64,000 nt of DNA from Corbicula japonica (GCA_038501625.1 JAZAYU010000003.1:1491001-1555000), one strand, 5' to 3'. Counted from the stretch's first letter, positions 1-15,500 are shown. Numbers and translations are program-made. Notes: a model not told the origin generated them from the sequence alone.

Positions 1-572
1 GATGATGCTCCAAAGGAGTTAAACGTTGTAAGTTAGCATCATCTTCTTCAGTGTTTATACTGAGTTCAGTATCTGTCTGACAAGACTTTTCTTGGAAAAC
101 TTTCTGTTCTATTTGATGCTCATCACTAATACAAGGCTCTTTAAGAATTTCATCCATTTCATTCATTATATTATCTAAGTCTTGTTGACTTGGTTTTACA
201 TCAAACTCCATTTCATTAAATTGGTTTTGGAAAAAGTTTCTGATGGAATTCTCTGTTGCCTTTAGATTACTATGTGAAGTTTCATACTGGTACCCTGTTC
301 TACCATTGTCCAGGTTCGACTGGTTATTATGACCTACATTTTCAATGGCATTTCCACTGACATGGTTTGATGCAGAAGGCAGACTAAATTTTAATGGCGC
401 TTTACCCTTAGCTGCACATCTTGGTGTGTTACCTTTCAATGCACTACCTCTGTTAGTGAACTGATTGGCGGGTATGCCTGACTGACAACTATTCCTCTGT
501 ATTTTAGCAGGTGTGCTGATGGTAGAATTATCCAAATTCTTTCTCCTCTGAGCCATAGTAAAACCAGGAAAT
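1..572 (-). CDS. MORC3: MORC exon 20 (partial, runs off the left edge)
   Basis: Acceptor GTTTCAG at 573-575. The frame stays open for 190 codons to the edge of the window. Starts [12 protein letters not shown], followed by a Ser/Asn/Lys-rich segment with nuclear-protein character, then an acidic stretch with [12 protein letters not shown] and TEEDDANLQ. Low-complexity C-terminal MORC region; the stop codon lies outside. Confidence 0.82.
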
Positions 573-3500
573 CTGAAACAAAATAAAAACATTTCATGTA
601 ATGTCAGTTGGATCAATTCCACTTATTTACAAACGAGACCAGTAATGAATGAAAAGTTGACAGTGATTCAACATAAGCTTAGGGCATATCACACATAGAC
701 TGGCATTTTATTCCTGCATACATAGTTCCAAAATTACTATTTATAGTACCTGTCAATAGAAATTTACCACTATGGTATTAAATACCAGCTGTATGCAATT
801 GATAAAATATGAATGTCTTTATCTGAATTTTAAGTTTCACTTGTGATGGTATTTGAAACAATCACTATGACCAAGACCAGGAACACTTCCAGTGTTGCCA
901 CCATTAAGCCTATTTCTGATTTTCTTAACATTTCTTAACAGCTGTCTACTACAGTAAACTATTTCCAAACTTTAACTAAATGATAAAAGTTTGTCTTAAC
1001 AGAAATAATCGAAAACTTGAAATTTCTAAGTAAATTAAATTTTTCTTGATGTTACAAAAAAAAAGTAAGACACCTTTCACATGTTTTCCCATTGGCAGAT
1101 AGCCTGAAAGTTGCCAGAAAAACGGACCTGTCCGGTAAAATTTGCGCCAGTCCGATGTGATTTCTAATGTTATCAAACCCAATGTCAGACAAAAATTTGA
1201 ACTCCCAATAGTTGCTATTTCCTTTTAAACATGTTTTGGTCCAACAGAACTTGTTTCAGTCAGACAGATTTTCACATCTTCTCTGACCAAATGTCTGACA
1301 CTTTTTTTCAACTTTTGGTAAGTCTGCATTGGCAGTAATGCAATTTTTACAAATTGAATGTATTGCTAAGAACTGTCAGATACATGTATCAAGCTTTTAA
1401 ATTTAAGAAGCAGAAAAATCTTGATAAAGACAGTTACTGTAACAGATGAAAAGGGAACTTTGATGTAAGTTATCCAAGCATATACTAGTGCTATTTTGCC
1501 ATGATACCAAATGGTTTCAGTTTCATCAATGTAAAAGCTAGGGTAAAAGTGGTAATTTTCTATTGATGGCCAGTTCATATAAATGCTTTAAACATATTTT
1601 TATAGCCATTTCATATGTAGTGTGATAACATACATATTTGCAATTGGTTTGGGCCACAAGTGCAGAGCTCACGTTAATTACGGCCCTCACCATACAATTT
1701 GATAAATAACATTTGAAAAGGCACAGCATTAATAAATAAAGATGGATTTTTAACTGTGATAGCACATGGGTGGAACTACATATATCAACTGCAGTGGACA
1801 AACTTTGTTGGAACTTTTTGTAGTAAATGAAGAAATTGTATACATGAGCACGTTGCTTAAAATCTTTCATATAAATAACTAACAATTTGTACCAACAATG
1901 CTATCTTGAAAAATATGTGAAGAGGAGTGGCTCATCTGTTTAGTAAAAAAAAGGTAAAAATAATATTAAAACAGCAGTCAACTAACAAAAACCAGCATCT
2001 GTTGTGATATTTAAAATAACAAATAACCTAATAAGTTTCAAAGCTATATCTTGAATTGGTTATGTGAAAAGTGGACACAAAACAAATCCAAAATATCTAT
2101 AAAGATTACAACCATGCCGTCTGATCAGGATTTAAACTGTTCGCTTTTTTATTCATTAGGCTATTTTTGACCAAATTGCAACCAGTGAAGATCCTGATCA
2201 GATGGCACGGATGTGCTGGCTGATCTGGATCTACACAGGTCACACATGCGGAAAAATGCGTGTATATGGAGGAAAGGGTTAAACATAATATTTTACCAAT
2301 AGTTTACCAAACTTCTAAACAAAAACAGGCATAGAAATGACACAATGAAGTCAAGATTACATCAAGATAACAACAGACAACAATATACCCCAAAGGAAAC
2401 TTTGGCACAACCCCACCTGTCATAGACAGATATGCTAACAAAAAGGGCTGTGGCCTTTTAACCCTTTACTCCATTTATACAGCTTTTATGGGCAGAGAGT
2501 TTAGATTCAGATCAGTCTGCACATCTGGGCTGTCTGATCAGGACCTAGACTGCTTACTGTTATATTCATTAGATTGTTTCTGACCAGGAGGCCAACACTG
2601 TAGATCCTGATAGGATGACACCGATGTGGCAGCTGATCTGTTTCTTAATTCTTAATCATCTATGTGATTGAAGTATATATTAAGTTGGGATGGGAATGAG
2701 TACCGTATTCCGTTGTGTATACTGCGCAGTTATGTATAATGCGCACCCAATTTTTTTACGTAAAATCAGCGGGAAAACACTTTTTCGGATGTATAACGCG
2801 CACCAATTTTTCGTGTTGTGCGGAAGTTGGAAGGCTGAAAATAAGTGACAATTATCACCTTCTCAAACATCTCATCACCTGCTCAATTTACTTATCACGT
2901 TCTCAAACATGTTTGTTGAAATGTTTTAATTGAATAACAATGCCCTTTGGAATTTATTTGTTGCAAACAAATCACAATTTGTTACAAACATATCGCAGAT
3001 TTTAATTGGAAAACAATACCTTTTACAAACCCGAGAAGAAAATTGCTAACGGTAATTATTAAGTTAACAATAAGCTGATCCATGTTTCAAACTATTGACA
3101 CAACATAACCCAAAGTTATTTAACAATAGTTTTTTGTTAATCTGAAAATATATTTAAGATTTCGGCTGAATCTAGATTTTTCACAAACATTTTAAAAATA
3201 TTATTTTAATATTTCTTTACAAAAGCTGTTTTGTTACGACGTCTTTTGCGATATAGTTTATTAAAACATGGACGCAATCGTCAGACGCGATCTGCATCCG
3301 ACCTGCGCATAAAGATGCGCAGTAAAACCAAACTTCCGGTTTATCATGTTTCAGACGATATTCGTCATTTTTGGCCACTTTGGGAGCCGGAAAAAAACGC
3401 GATGATTTTTTTCGGATGTATAACGCGCACCCGAACTTCGGCGTTTATCGGGGACGAAAAAATGTGCGCGGTATACACAGCGGTATACACAGCGGAATAC

Positions 3501-6500
3501 GGTATTCGAGTACTCAGGTACTCGATTAATGTTCGGGTACCTGAATAGTTCATCATGTATTCGAGTACTCGATTATAAACTGTAAAATAAAAAATCAACA
3601 AATTTTCGTCTTTTTAACAGTCGTCTTTTTGGATCTTACAGATCGGCAACTGACAGTTTATTGTACATGTACACACCTTGCACCTGGTTTCCAATAAACA
3701 AGATGACAGTTAGGGGCACAGATATCCGATACTAGTTGCCTAATTGATGCTAATCTTGAGTAATCGATTATGACATTCAGACTGGAATGTTCATACCTGG
3801 TAGAATCGTAAGAAACTAATATTTCCTCTTACATTAGAGGAAGGTTTCGTGTACCCGAGTACTCGATCGGTACAAGATCCAATTACCTGAGTGCCTATAT
3901 TGCTACTCATTCCCATCCCTTATATGAAGTAAAGGGTTGCCACTCTCTTTTGGCACAATAAAAGGACTCGTACACTTACTTTACTATAAATTGTTCTGTA
4001 TTTCCTACAGACTTGTTGCCACTTGTATTGGCATCCATGACATCTGGCTGCATTCCTTGCAACATCACAGACTGTTCATGTACACTGGAAGCAAGTGAGT
4101 GAGGGCCAGCCTGAAATGTTATTAAATTGTTAACAACATAGTTCAAGTCACCCAGTTATTACATTGTACCTTTACTTGATAATTTCATTTGCAACCAGTG
4201 TAGATCCAGTGCCCAAGGTTATAAAACTGAGCATGGAAACCAGTCTCAAATCTCAAGCATCTGATTGGCTGAAATGGCGACCAGTCGCTATTTCAGCCAA
4301 TCAGATGCTTGAGATTTGAGACTGGTTTCCATGCTCAGTTTTATAACCTTCAACCCAGATATGTGTGTGTTCATGTAGTCTGATGAGGATCTAAACTAGT
4401 AGTTTATAGACTCATTAGTTAGTTTTATGACAATTTAAGCATTATAGATTAAGATCCGAGAGCAGAGATATGCAGACCACTTTGGATCTAAACTGGTTGC
4501 ACATGGCTTAAACAGTTGATTTCAGGCTCCAAGATGACCGGCCATCACCTGGTCTCCAAAGTTGGTATTTTCAACAAATGATATCTTTTGTAACCAGCAC
4601 TTAAAATAAGTCTTGTATTTTATTCTTTCACAGTTTTTAACATAAAAGATAACCCATTTAATGTGTGTGTGACACGTGTAGATCTCAAACAGCCTGTCTG
4701 ATTAATTAATATCTGCACTGTTCGCTTTTTCGTCAGAAATAACATAATAAATCTAAAAGTGAACAGTGCAGCTCCTGGTAAGACAGCATAAATGTGCCAG
4801 CTGATCGGGACCTTTACTGTTCGATCATGCCTTAAAGGGGTAAATATGGAAGAAAGGGATACAGTAATCAATAGATGTTACCAACATCTTCAAAAGTGAA
4901 AACTTTTTCATTATATTTGTTTGACCAGAAAGCATAAAATAAAAAGAAAAGTTGTTTGTTTCAGATTTGCTGAATAATGCTCAATAACGTTTAGAAGATG
5001 TTTGTGACAAAAACACTAAATGTGATTTTTTGTCACTTCCAGCAAAATATACAAATATAGCTGCAAACACCACCCTGTGAAAATACATGATGATACATGA
5101 CACTGAAAAAATAACATCTGTGCCATCTGATCTGGATCTACACTGTTAACTTTTCATTTGGTTATTTCTAACCAAGAAGCCATTACCGGTAGTGTGAATC
5201 CAGATCAGATGGCACATGAGTGAAGACTTATCTCCAGAATTATTGTAATGCAAGACTATTAAAAACCATAATACTTGGTACCTGTTCTGGGAAATTCAAC
5301 ACATCACTCTCACCACCAACAGACTGTTGAATCAAGGCCAAGGGTGGTGCTCTCACTCCATCTATTGATACCTCATTTTTCAACAATGCTCGCTGCATTA
5401 CAGGCAAGCCCTCCTGGAAGTAATACAAGTAAATATATATATCCTGATTATATCCAAACTTTTTCTGTTTTGTTTTGTTTATACAAACAGAATACACCAG
5501 CGAAGTAGCTCAGTAGCTATTATTAGGTTAGCAATTACATAACTACATTAAACATCAAATGATTTCACATTCATACTCGATTTCTTTCAAAAGTTTTGAC
5601 AAAATATTTACCTTTAAAAATTGGGCCATATTGGGATTCCCTTTCTTCATCTGGAATTTCTCAATGAATTGTTCAGGTTCAATCTTCCCATCCTGGAATC
5701 AGACATGAGATAACATGCAAACATATGATACCAATCAAAAACTGTTACAAATCCTGGTCAAATTCAGTTGAACTTGTTCCATAATCAATCATTATAATAG
5801 ATAAAAGGGAACCACAAAACAGGAAAAAACACCTTTGCTTTCAAGTAAGCAACCCTTATTTTGTGTGCGACATGATGATCTTTTTTGTGAATACGTTTGT
5901 ACTTTTAAAATCCAACAATAAATAACCAGTTATTTAATAATAAGGTTTTGGACTGGACATGATTTTGCTTCGTCATGCTCTGACCTTGACCTTTAAAGTA
6001 CAATCCAAATGCTGCACATGACAGGTTGTCTTGGGATCATTTCTGTGAAATAATATTAAAATCTAATGTAAATAACAAAGTTATGGACTAGACAAGAGCT
6101 TGGTTAAGATCATGCTGTGACCTTGACCAAATGTTGCTTGTGACATGTCGTCTTGATATGAAGGTAATTTCTGTCAAATAATTTTAAAATGTGACTTCAA
6201 ATAACAAAGTTATGGGTCTGACACAAATGCGAGACAGGCTGACTGACATACAATGTGACAGTTATATGCTCAGGGAGCATAAAAATTAAAGAATAAAAAG
6301 GTTCATAACTGCTTCAAATGTGATTGACCTCAAGATGTTGGCATTATATGACCCTGTTGTCTTAAGCAATAAAACTTGCAAGTGTGATGAAGAAATATTA
6401 AGAAATGGTAAAGCTATGACTTATGTTGTGTTTGTGATAGAACGACAGACAGACAGACAAACTAGTCCCTGTGTAGAGCCTTTCTTCAAAAGATGGCAAC

Positions 6501-9500
6501 ACAAAAAAATGCATATGTAACAAGAAACTAGATGTTTATTTATTACTTGTATATTAATGTATGATTTTCTAACTTGTACATAGTTACCGGTAATAATTGT
6601 TTATTCTACTTTCCAAAACCATTATCACATTGTCATTGTTGTTAGCTCACCTGTCACATAGTGACAGGGTGAGCTTTTGTGAGGGGGATTTGTCCGTCTT
6701 CCGTCCGTCCGTTCACAATTGTTGTCCGCACTCTAGTGGACAGAATTTTGGTCCAATCTTCTTCAAACTTGGTCAGAATGTTTATCTCAATGATATCTAG
6801 GTCAAGTTCGAAACTGGGTCATGTGACCTTGAAATCTAGGTCACTGGGTCAAATTGTAGAAAAAGCTTGTCCGCACTCTAGCAGTTTTAATTATGGTGCA
6901 ATCTTCTTTAAACTTGGTCAGAATGTTTATCTCCATGATATCTAGGTCAAGTTCGAAACTGGGTCATGTGACCTTGAAATCTAGGTCACTGGGTCAAATT
7001 ATAGAAAAAGCTTGTCCGCACTCTAGCGGTCTTAATTATGGTGTGATCTTCTTCAAACTTTGTCAGAATGTCTATCTCAATAATACCTAGGTCAAATTTG
7101 AAACTGGGTCATATGACCATGAAATCTAGGTCACTTGGTCAAATTATAAAAAAAGCTTGTCCGCACTCTAGCAGTCTTAATTATAGTGCAATCTTCTTTA
7201 AACTTGAACAGAATGTTTATCTTAACGATATCTAGGTCAAGTTCGTAACTGGGTTATGTGACCCTTAAAACTAGGTCACTAGGTCAAATTAAAGAAAAAG
7301 CTTGTCTGCACTCTAGCGGTGGTAATTTTGGTCCGTTCTTCTTTAAACTTGGTCAGAATGTTTATCCCAATGATATCTAGGTCTAGTTCGAAACTGGGTC
7401 ATGTGACCTTGAAATCTAGGTCACTAGGTCAAATTATAGACTAAGCTTGTCCACACTCTAGTGGTCGTAATTTTGGTCCGATCTTCTTCAAACTTGGTCA
7501 GAATGTTTATCCCAATGATATCTAGGTCAAGTTCGAAACTGGGTCATGTGACCTTGAAATCTAGGTCAATAGGTCAAATTATAGAAAAAGCTTGTCCCCA
7601 AACTAGTGGTTGTAATTTTGGTCAAATCTTCTTCAAATTTGGTCATAATGTTTATCCCAATAATATCTAGGTCATGTTCGAAACTGGGTCATGTAACCTT
7701 GAAATTTAGGTCACTAGGTCAAATTATTGAAAAAGCTTGTCCGCACTCTAGTGGTCTTAATTTTGATGCAATCTTCTTCAAACTTGGTCAGAATGTTTAT
7801 CTCGATGATATCTAGATCACGTTTGAAACTGGGTCATGTGACCTTGAAATCTAGGTCACTAGGTCAAATTATAGAAAAAGCTTGTCCGCACTTTAGTGGT
7901 CTTAATTTTTGTCCGAACCATTGAACAGATGTTCGCAGGTGAGCGACCCAGGGTCCCATGGACCCTCTTGTTATTATGTTGAAGATAGGAGTTTGAGATC
8001 AATCCTTTTCTCCATGTGTATCATTTTACAAACAGTGTAGATCTAGATCAGCAGCTGTCTAGTCATAAATAACCTAATAAAATCAAAAAGCAAACAGTAC
8101 AGCAGCTGTCTGGTCATAAATAACCTAATAAAATTCAAAAAGCAAACAGTACAGCAGCTGTCTGGTCATAAATAACCTAATAAAATCAAAAAGCAAACAG
8201 TACAGCAGCTGTCTGGTCATAAATAACGTAATAAAATCAAAAAGCAAACAGTACAGCAGCTGTCTGGTCATAAATAACCTAATAAAATTCAAAAAGCAAA
8301 CAGTACAGCAGCTGTCTGGTCATAAATAACCTAATAAAATTCAAAAAGCAAACAGTACAGCAGCTGTCTGGTCATAAATAACCTAATAAAATTCAAAAAG
8401 CAAACAGTACAGCATCTGTCTGGTCATAAATAACCTAATAAAATCAAAAAGCAAACAGTACAGCAGCTGTCTGGTCATAAATAACCTAATAAAATTCAAA
8501 AAGCAAACAGTACAGCAGCTGTCTGGTCATAAATAACCTAATAAAATCAAAAAGCAAACAGTACAGCAGCTGTCTGGTCATAAATAACCTAATAAAATCA
8601 AAAAGCAAACAGTACAGCAGCTGTCTGGTCATAAATAACCTAATAAAATCAAAAAGCAAACAGTACAGCAGCTGTCTGGTCATAAATAACCTAATAAAAT
8701 CAAAAAGCAAACAGTACAGCAGCTGTCTGGTCATAAATAAACTAATAAAATCAAAAAGCAAACAGTACAGATCCTGATCAGATGGCACAGATATGCAGCA
8801 GATCTATATCTACTGTTCGCCCTCGCTATATAGGAGTATATATAGAGGAAAGGGTTAAACAGACTTACTATTAAATCCTGAACATGACACTGGGCACTGA
8901 TCGAGGTCTCTTGTGAAAGTTTTGCAGCACTGTGTAACACTTTGTTTAAAAACGCCCTGTACTTCTCCACAGTTTCATTTACTTGAAGGATTGCTGATTC
9001 TGAAACATAATAAGATTCGGATAAACCTATCATACAACACTTGACTTCATCTTTAACACTTTCCTGTATAGATACACCTTTATTGCTAGGGCGCAGTTTA
9101 GATCCAGATCAGCCGGCACATCTGTGCCGTCTGATCAGGATCTAAACTGTTCGCTTTTTGATTCATTAGGTTATTTCTGACCAAAATGCAACCAGTGCAG
9201 ATCCTGATCAGACGGCACAAATGTGCCAGCTGATCTGAATCTACACTGGTCGCACATGCATACAACTGCGTAGATATCAAGGAAAAGGTTAAACATTTTA
9301 ACTCATGTGAAACCAAGTGTAGATCAAGATCAACTGGCAGATCCATGCAAGCTGATCCGAATCTGCAATAGTCACATCTTGATCAAGTCTCTATATCAGC
9401 TAATCGGATCTATGAGATTTGAGACTGGTTTCCATTCTCAGTTTTATAATCTTGAGGCCAGAGCTTAAACTACATGGATAACTTCTTTGTCATAAATACC

Positions 9501-12500
9501 CGAATGAATCAAACAGTGTAGATCCTGACCAGAGAGCACTGATGTACCAGTTGATCTGGATCTACAATGCTCACTGATTGGATAAGAGCAATATCTCACA
9601 GAGTAAAGGATTATATGGTAACATTCCAAGGCTTAATGGTCCAAAGGTTTGGAAGCTAAAAATTGAACAAAATTCAAATAAACACATTAAGCCACTGGTC
9701 TCTCTTTCATACCAGGTTCCAGAGGTCATAAAACTTGAGTTTGATTTCCATGCTCAAAACTCAATTTTGTGTTGTTGTTTTGTTTTACTTTTTCTGTACA
9801 ACGTTATTTTGCATTTAAGAATTCAAATATGAGCAATTTAAGCAGTATAAATCAGTAAATTTCACTCCTAGGCTTTGAGAATAAAATTGTGTTTTGAGCA
9901 TGGAGTACGAACTTTTATAACCTTGGACAGCGTTATCATGTCAGCTACTTGTAGTAATGGGAATGCATAATTAACAGTTTTCTCCATATATAAGTCTTTA
10001 AGGCGTGCATGAAAAGTGTAGATCCAGATCACCTGACATATCTGCTTTTTGATTTAATAGATTTTTTTCTGACTAAAAAGCAAACAGTGTAGATCTTGAT
10101 CAGAAAGCAAGGGTTAAACAAAGTTTGTGTGCAGTAAATGTATAAAATGAAATCTACCTGTTTTTCTGTCTGTTACTTCTGTACTTGGCATTTCAACATT
10201 TCCTGCATTCTGAAAATTGTAATAAGTTTTAATTAATGTCATCAACATTTTTGTGGGATTTTTCTCTAAATGTTAACTGCTCATCAAATAAACCAAAGAA
10301 CTACTAGCATCTATCCAATGCTTATTTATTATGAAAAGATTTTAACAGCTGTAGTCAACAATAGTTTACATCTATGGCGGTATGTACACTGCTAACAATT
10401 ATTAGAATAAATAGTTGGGATTTTAGATTTTAGACACCCGATGAGACTGAATTACACAAGTTTCAATTTGTCCTAGCAAGGTGACAGAAATAAAATGAAA
10501 AGGACAATTAATGGAAATTGCTGGATTTTGAAGTTTTGTTTAATAACAGCAATCATGTTCTACAAAAATGATTAAACTCCTCATCTAAATTGGTACAGAA
10601 CTTGGCAAAAGCCTTATTTAACGTTTTCCTTGATATATACGCATTTTTACATTTTTGTGCGACCAGTGTAAATCCAGATCAACCGGCACATCCTTGTCGT
10701 CTGATCAGGATCTGCACTGGTCGCATTTTAGTCAGAAACAACCTAATGAATCCAAAAGCGAACAGTTTAGATCCTGATCAGATGGCATGTATGTGCCAGC
10801 TGATCTGGATCTAAACTGTGCGCCCTAGCAATAAAGGTGTATCTTTACAGAAAAGGGGTAATGACGCTTATGCTTGAGATGACTTCATAATTTCAGTTCA
10901 AATTGAACACTTTTGTTGCAACCTTTAAATATTTCTATGTTAGCAAAATGCATAAGGTGCAGTGTTTTCACTTGAGCTTGATGATGTTATTGAAAGGAAT
11001 AATGCTATAATGCTCACTTACACAAAATACCATTTACTTCAAATAGATGAATGCATTTTAAAGTATAAAGCAGATCCAGATCAGCTGGCACATCAGCACT
11101 GTTCATTTTCTGTTTAGAAATAACCTACTAAATCAAAAAGTGAACAGTGCAGAATGGATATGCTAGCTGATCTGGATCTACTTTGGTCATTATATAATGT
11201 GTATATATGCAGTAATAGGTAAAGGTTTAAATACCTTGACATATCTTTTTTTATAACCTTTATTACCGGTAAAATGATTACCTGCTGGTCAAAAGAGTGA
11301 CCTGCAAAATCTGTCCCCGTATCTTCTATCTGCTCACCTGCTTCTTCTTTGACTTGCACATGTTCTTTTGCTTTTTGCTCCTAAATACAATACACTGTTA
11401 GCTTTATTTCTTCGCTTTTTATCGTTTGGGTGAACAGTGTAAAACCTGATCAGCTGGGACATCATTGTTGTTTGATCGCGATCCACACTAAAACGCAGCT
11501 CTGTCTAAGCCATTTTGATCCCAGACTAGCATGCCACGATAAGCGCAAATATAATTATGATCTGAGCAAAAATCAGACCAGACAACAAAAGTTTTGGATG
11601 GTTAACCATCGGATGATCAGGGATTACCCCAGAACAGGAAAATTAATAAAAGATGTGGTATATTTGACCTTGAAGCCCGTAAGCTCACCCATATTTATGC
11701 AAATTACCCATCCTAATTTCTCATCCTTGAGCCAAATTAACCTTTTTCTTTAAATGTAAGCCTTTTAATGCATGTGCAACCAGTGTAGATCCAGATCAGC
11801 CAGCACATATATGCATATATTGTAAAGTTCGTTGGTTATAATGAAAGAATTTTGATGAGTTGCATCATCTAACATTTTTGGAATAACAGAAATTTATGAT
11901 AAGTCATTCTTTTGTCATTCAAACTTACATAGCAGTCATTTTCAAAATAACTGCCGAGACTTATTTTGCTTCATTTCAGTGGCAAACAACCATCCATTAA
12001 AATCTGGGGTTTGTTTTGTGAAGTATTTGTACCTTGACAGGTATTAATTAAGCTTTCATCATGCATAAACCTGACCAGTGTAAATTTACGAATACTTTAA
12101 ATGACTTCATATATATCATCAGTATTTGCAAATTGGGATCCACGAGTGATGTATGATTTAACCCTTTCCTCCATTTTTTACACATGTGCAACCAGTGTAG
12201 ATCCAGATCAGCTATCCATGCCGTCTGAACAGGATCTGTACTGGTCGCATTTTTGGTCAGAAATAACCTAACAAATAAAAAAACAAACATTTTACATCCT
12301 GATCAGATGGCACAGATGTGCTGGCTGATCTGGATCTAAACTGTTTGCCCACACAATTAAGGTGTGTCTATGGAGGAAAGGGAAAATGGATATCATGAAA
12401 TGACAGATTGGGACATAGTGGAGCTGCAGTGTATTCACTTTGTAGATCTCACAAATGTGCAGATCTCGCCTGTGGGATAAAAGCCAAATGCCATGCAGTA

Positions 12501-15500
12501 GAGAGTTATTATAGGATTAAATTAATGTTTTCTGAGAAAGAGTTAAGACTCTTAAACATTGAAATCTTGAAATCTCAAGCATTTGAATGGCTGAAATGGT
12601 GACCGGTTGCCATTTCAGTCAATCAGATGCTTGAGATCTAAGACTGGTCTAAGATTTAGTTTAATGATCTTGGGCAAACACATAATGAATGACAGGTCAA
12701 GGCAGCTACTGTATGTTTCCTCTTTTTGGGAACATTAAAATTTCAATATTTTGCCATGTATATTGACCTTCATGTCCGTGATTAACCATAAAATATTTTA
12801 CAAATTTGAAATCTCTGCGAGAACATACAGAACTCTTAAAGCAAATATGGTTGTAACAAAGGTGCTTTTGTACTTGAAATGATTTTGATTTGTATACAGC
12901 AGAAAAAATTACAAACTCTTAGAGTCTGCATGAACTTTAGGATCAAAATATCAAGTACACGTAATACAATCCAAAAATCAGTATAATACACTACTTCATT
13001 GTAATAATGAACTTATTTACCTGTTCTAATTTCTTTTGTTTCTTTTCTTTAGCTCTGAAATAGACCAAAAGTTCTTTTGATTTCAATATTTCAGCATCAA
13101 TAATTATATTGGGCAAAATTTACATGAAGAAAAAGTACTGGATTATGCACACTCACAATCTGTGGGCATATCAGGGGTTGAAAAGGTGTGTGTTATACAC
13201 AACAAAATACCGTCATTGTCTGAATATAAGCCGCACTTTTTTCCCAGAATTCAGCGGTAAAAAGTTGGGGGTGCGGCTAATACACAGGTTTGGCTGCTTA
13301 TAAAAACATTATAAGCAATTTTGATCTCTTCTATCAGGTTTGGGGGCGGTGCGGCTTATACATAAGTGCGGCTTATATTCGAACAATGACGGTAGTATTT
13401 GCCTTTAAAAATGCCTATATCATATTCATATTATAATTATATAAAAAAGATAAGTTTGCAGATAGCAGAAAGTGTATTTTTTCCCTTATAAGTGCTACAA
13501 TGTACTTAATATATAGTACCACTCAATATGAAAAAGGAAGTATGCTACTGTACAGTAAAACTCGCTACAAATTAACCTTTTACTCCATAGATTAACCTTT
13601 GTCATTGTTTGTTACTTGGGCAAACAGTGGAGATCCAAATCAGCTGGCACAACCGTGCCATCTGATCAGAATCTACAATGTTCACTTTTATATTCATTAG
13701 TTTATTTCTGTCTAAGATGGGGCCAGTGAAGATCAAGATTGGGCAGCAAGGATGTGCTGGCTGATCTGGAACAAGACTGTGCCCAAGGTTATAAAGACTG
13801 AGCATGGAAACCAGTCTAAAATCTCAAGCATCTCATTGGCTGAAATGGCGACCAGTCGCAATTTCAGCCAATCAGATGCTTGAGATTTGAGACTGGTTTC
13901 CAATCTCAGTTTTATAACCTTAGGCACTGGTTGCATATACATAAAAATATGTGTTTATGGAGTTAAGGGTTAAATCAATTTACCATAATAAAAGAAGATT
14001 GTTCTGTGAAGGAATGTATAAACTTAAGTGAAAAAATGGAAATCATACAGACTACATATTAAGTAAAACCACAAATATGACCACCGAAAAATTCGAGACC
14101 ACCTTGCTAATAAGAACACTATTTCAATGTCCCAAATAGTTTTTATCACGTGTAATCAGCATACATGTGTAGATTAACCTTTTCCTCCATATATACTCAT
14201 TTTTACGCATGTGCAACTAGTGTATATCCAGATCAGCATTTTGGTCAGAAATAACCTAATGAATCAAACATCAAACAGTTTAGATCCTGATCAGACAGCA
14301 CGGATGTGCCAGCTGATCTGGATCTACACTGTTCGCCCAATAAAGGTGTGTCTATGGAGGAAAGGGTTAAGTTCAGCCGCAACATTTGTGTCATTTCATC
14401 TCAATTTACACTGGTCGAATCCTAACCTAATGAATCTAAAATTGAAGTTTCAATCCTGATTAGACGGAATGCATGTGCCAGCCAATCTGGATCTTAATTG
14501 TTTGTCCACCCCATGAAAGTGTATACACAGAGTAAACAATTATGTTTTAACAATTACTAAGCTATGTTTTAACAATTACTAAGCTAGTTGTCCAGGGGTG
14601 CATGTAAACAAATGCTGAAATAGTTCCACTTACTGTTTTTGCTTGTATGTTTTCTTGTAAGAAGGCTTAATTTCTTCCTCACCATTCATGTGTGGTTCTT
14701 CAGGTATTTCACAGCGACTGAAACAACAATTACATAATGAAACAACACACTCAAACTTTGGTGAATGATAAGACATTACACGAGGGTTGATCCAGAAGTT
14801 CCTACAATTGGCCTATAACTTTTATAAAATTAGTCCGTTAATTGAATTCTTCGCCAGAATTGAAGTTCAGAGCATAGGAAATGCATGGTAGTTATTAGTA
14901 TTACCATAATATACCTATCAGCCGTAAATGACGTTACCATAGCAACATATAACCAATAAAGCAGGGAGCATTTATTTATTGTAACTATCTTTTAAATAAA
15001 TCAAGTTTTCTACAATTTTTAATTAAGATAATTTAGTCCAATTTTGTATGACATTGGTATGACGTTGTGACGTCATTTTCCATACAATGTTTTGAAAGTC
15101 GTCTCAAATCTAAAGCATTTTTTGTAAGATTAAAAATTGAAGCACTAGTGTTATGACGTCAAAATCAAACATGGACGTTCGATCAGTAATCAAAGTGTGT
15201 CAAGATCCCAGACACACACCTACAAAGACATTCCAGAGGACTGTAAAAAAGAGGGCTAATGTGCAGTAATGAACTTGTTAAATTTTACACAAGAGATTTA
15301 GGGAAGGTCTGAGCTCAAAAGAGGACGACAATCACAAAGGTCGATGGGTAATGCACAACTTCTTGATAGACGACGTCAAATCTGATGTCAACAGTGATAG
15401 ATGCATGACAGTGGGAGAAATTGCAGATAAAGTAGGGACTTGTGAGACAGTTCGATTCCAAGTGGTATCAGGACACATTCAGGATGTTGATTAGTTTAGC

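Noticed and set aside
6725..7920. CRISPR-like regular repeats
   Set aside because: Units are contiguous with no unique spacers, 145 bp long, in a eukaryotic intron. The same holds for the arrays at 8050, 28230 and 39000.
6597..7924. Series of 65-88-residue plus-strand frames that look like a repeated protein
   Set aside because: They follow the 145-bp DNA unit of the Helentron-like element, and stops recur at each unit.
8486..8788. Minus-strand frame with a 17-residue repeat
   Set aside because: Product of the 51-bp satellite in a MITE; no start context and no conservation argument.
9098..14459. Several short frames with similar [12 protein letters not shown] text on both strands
   Set aside because: All are translations of family P MITE arms, which explains why they resemble each other.
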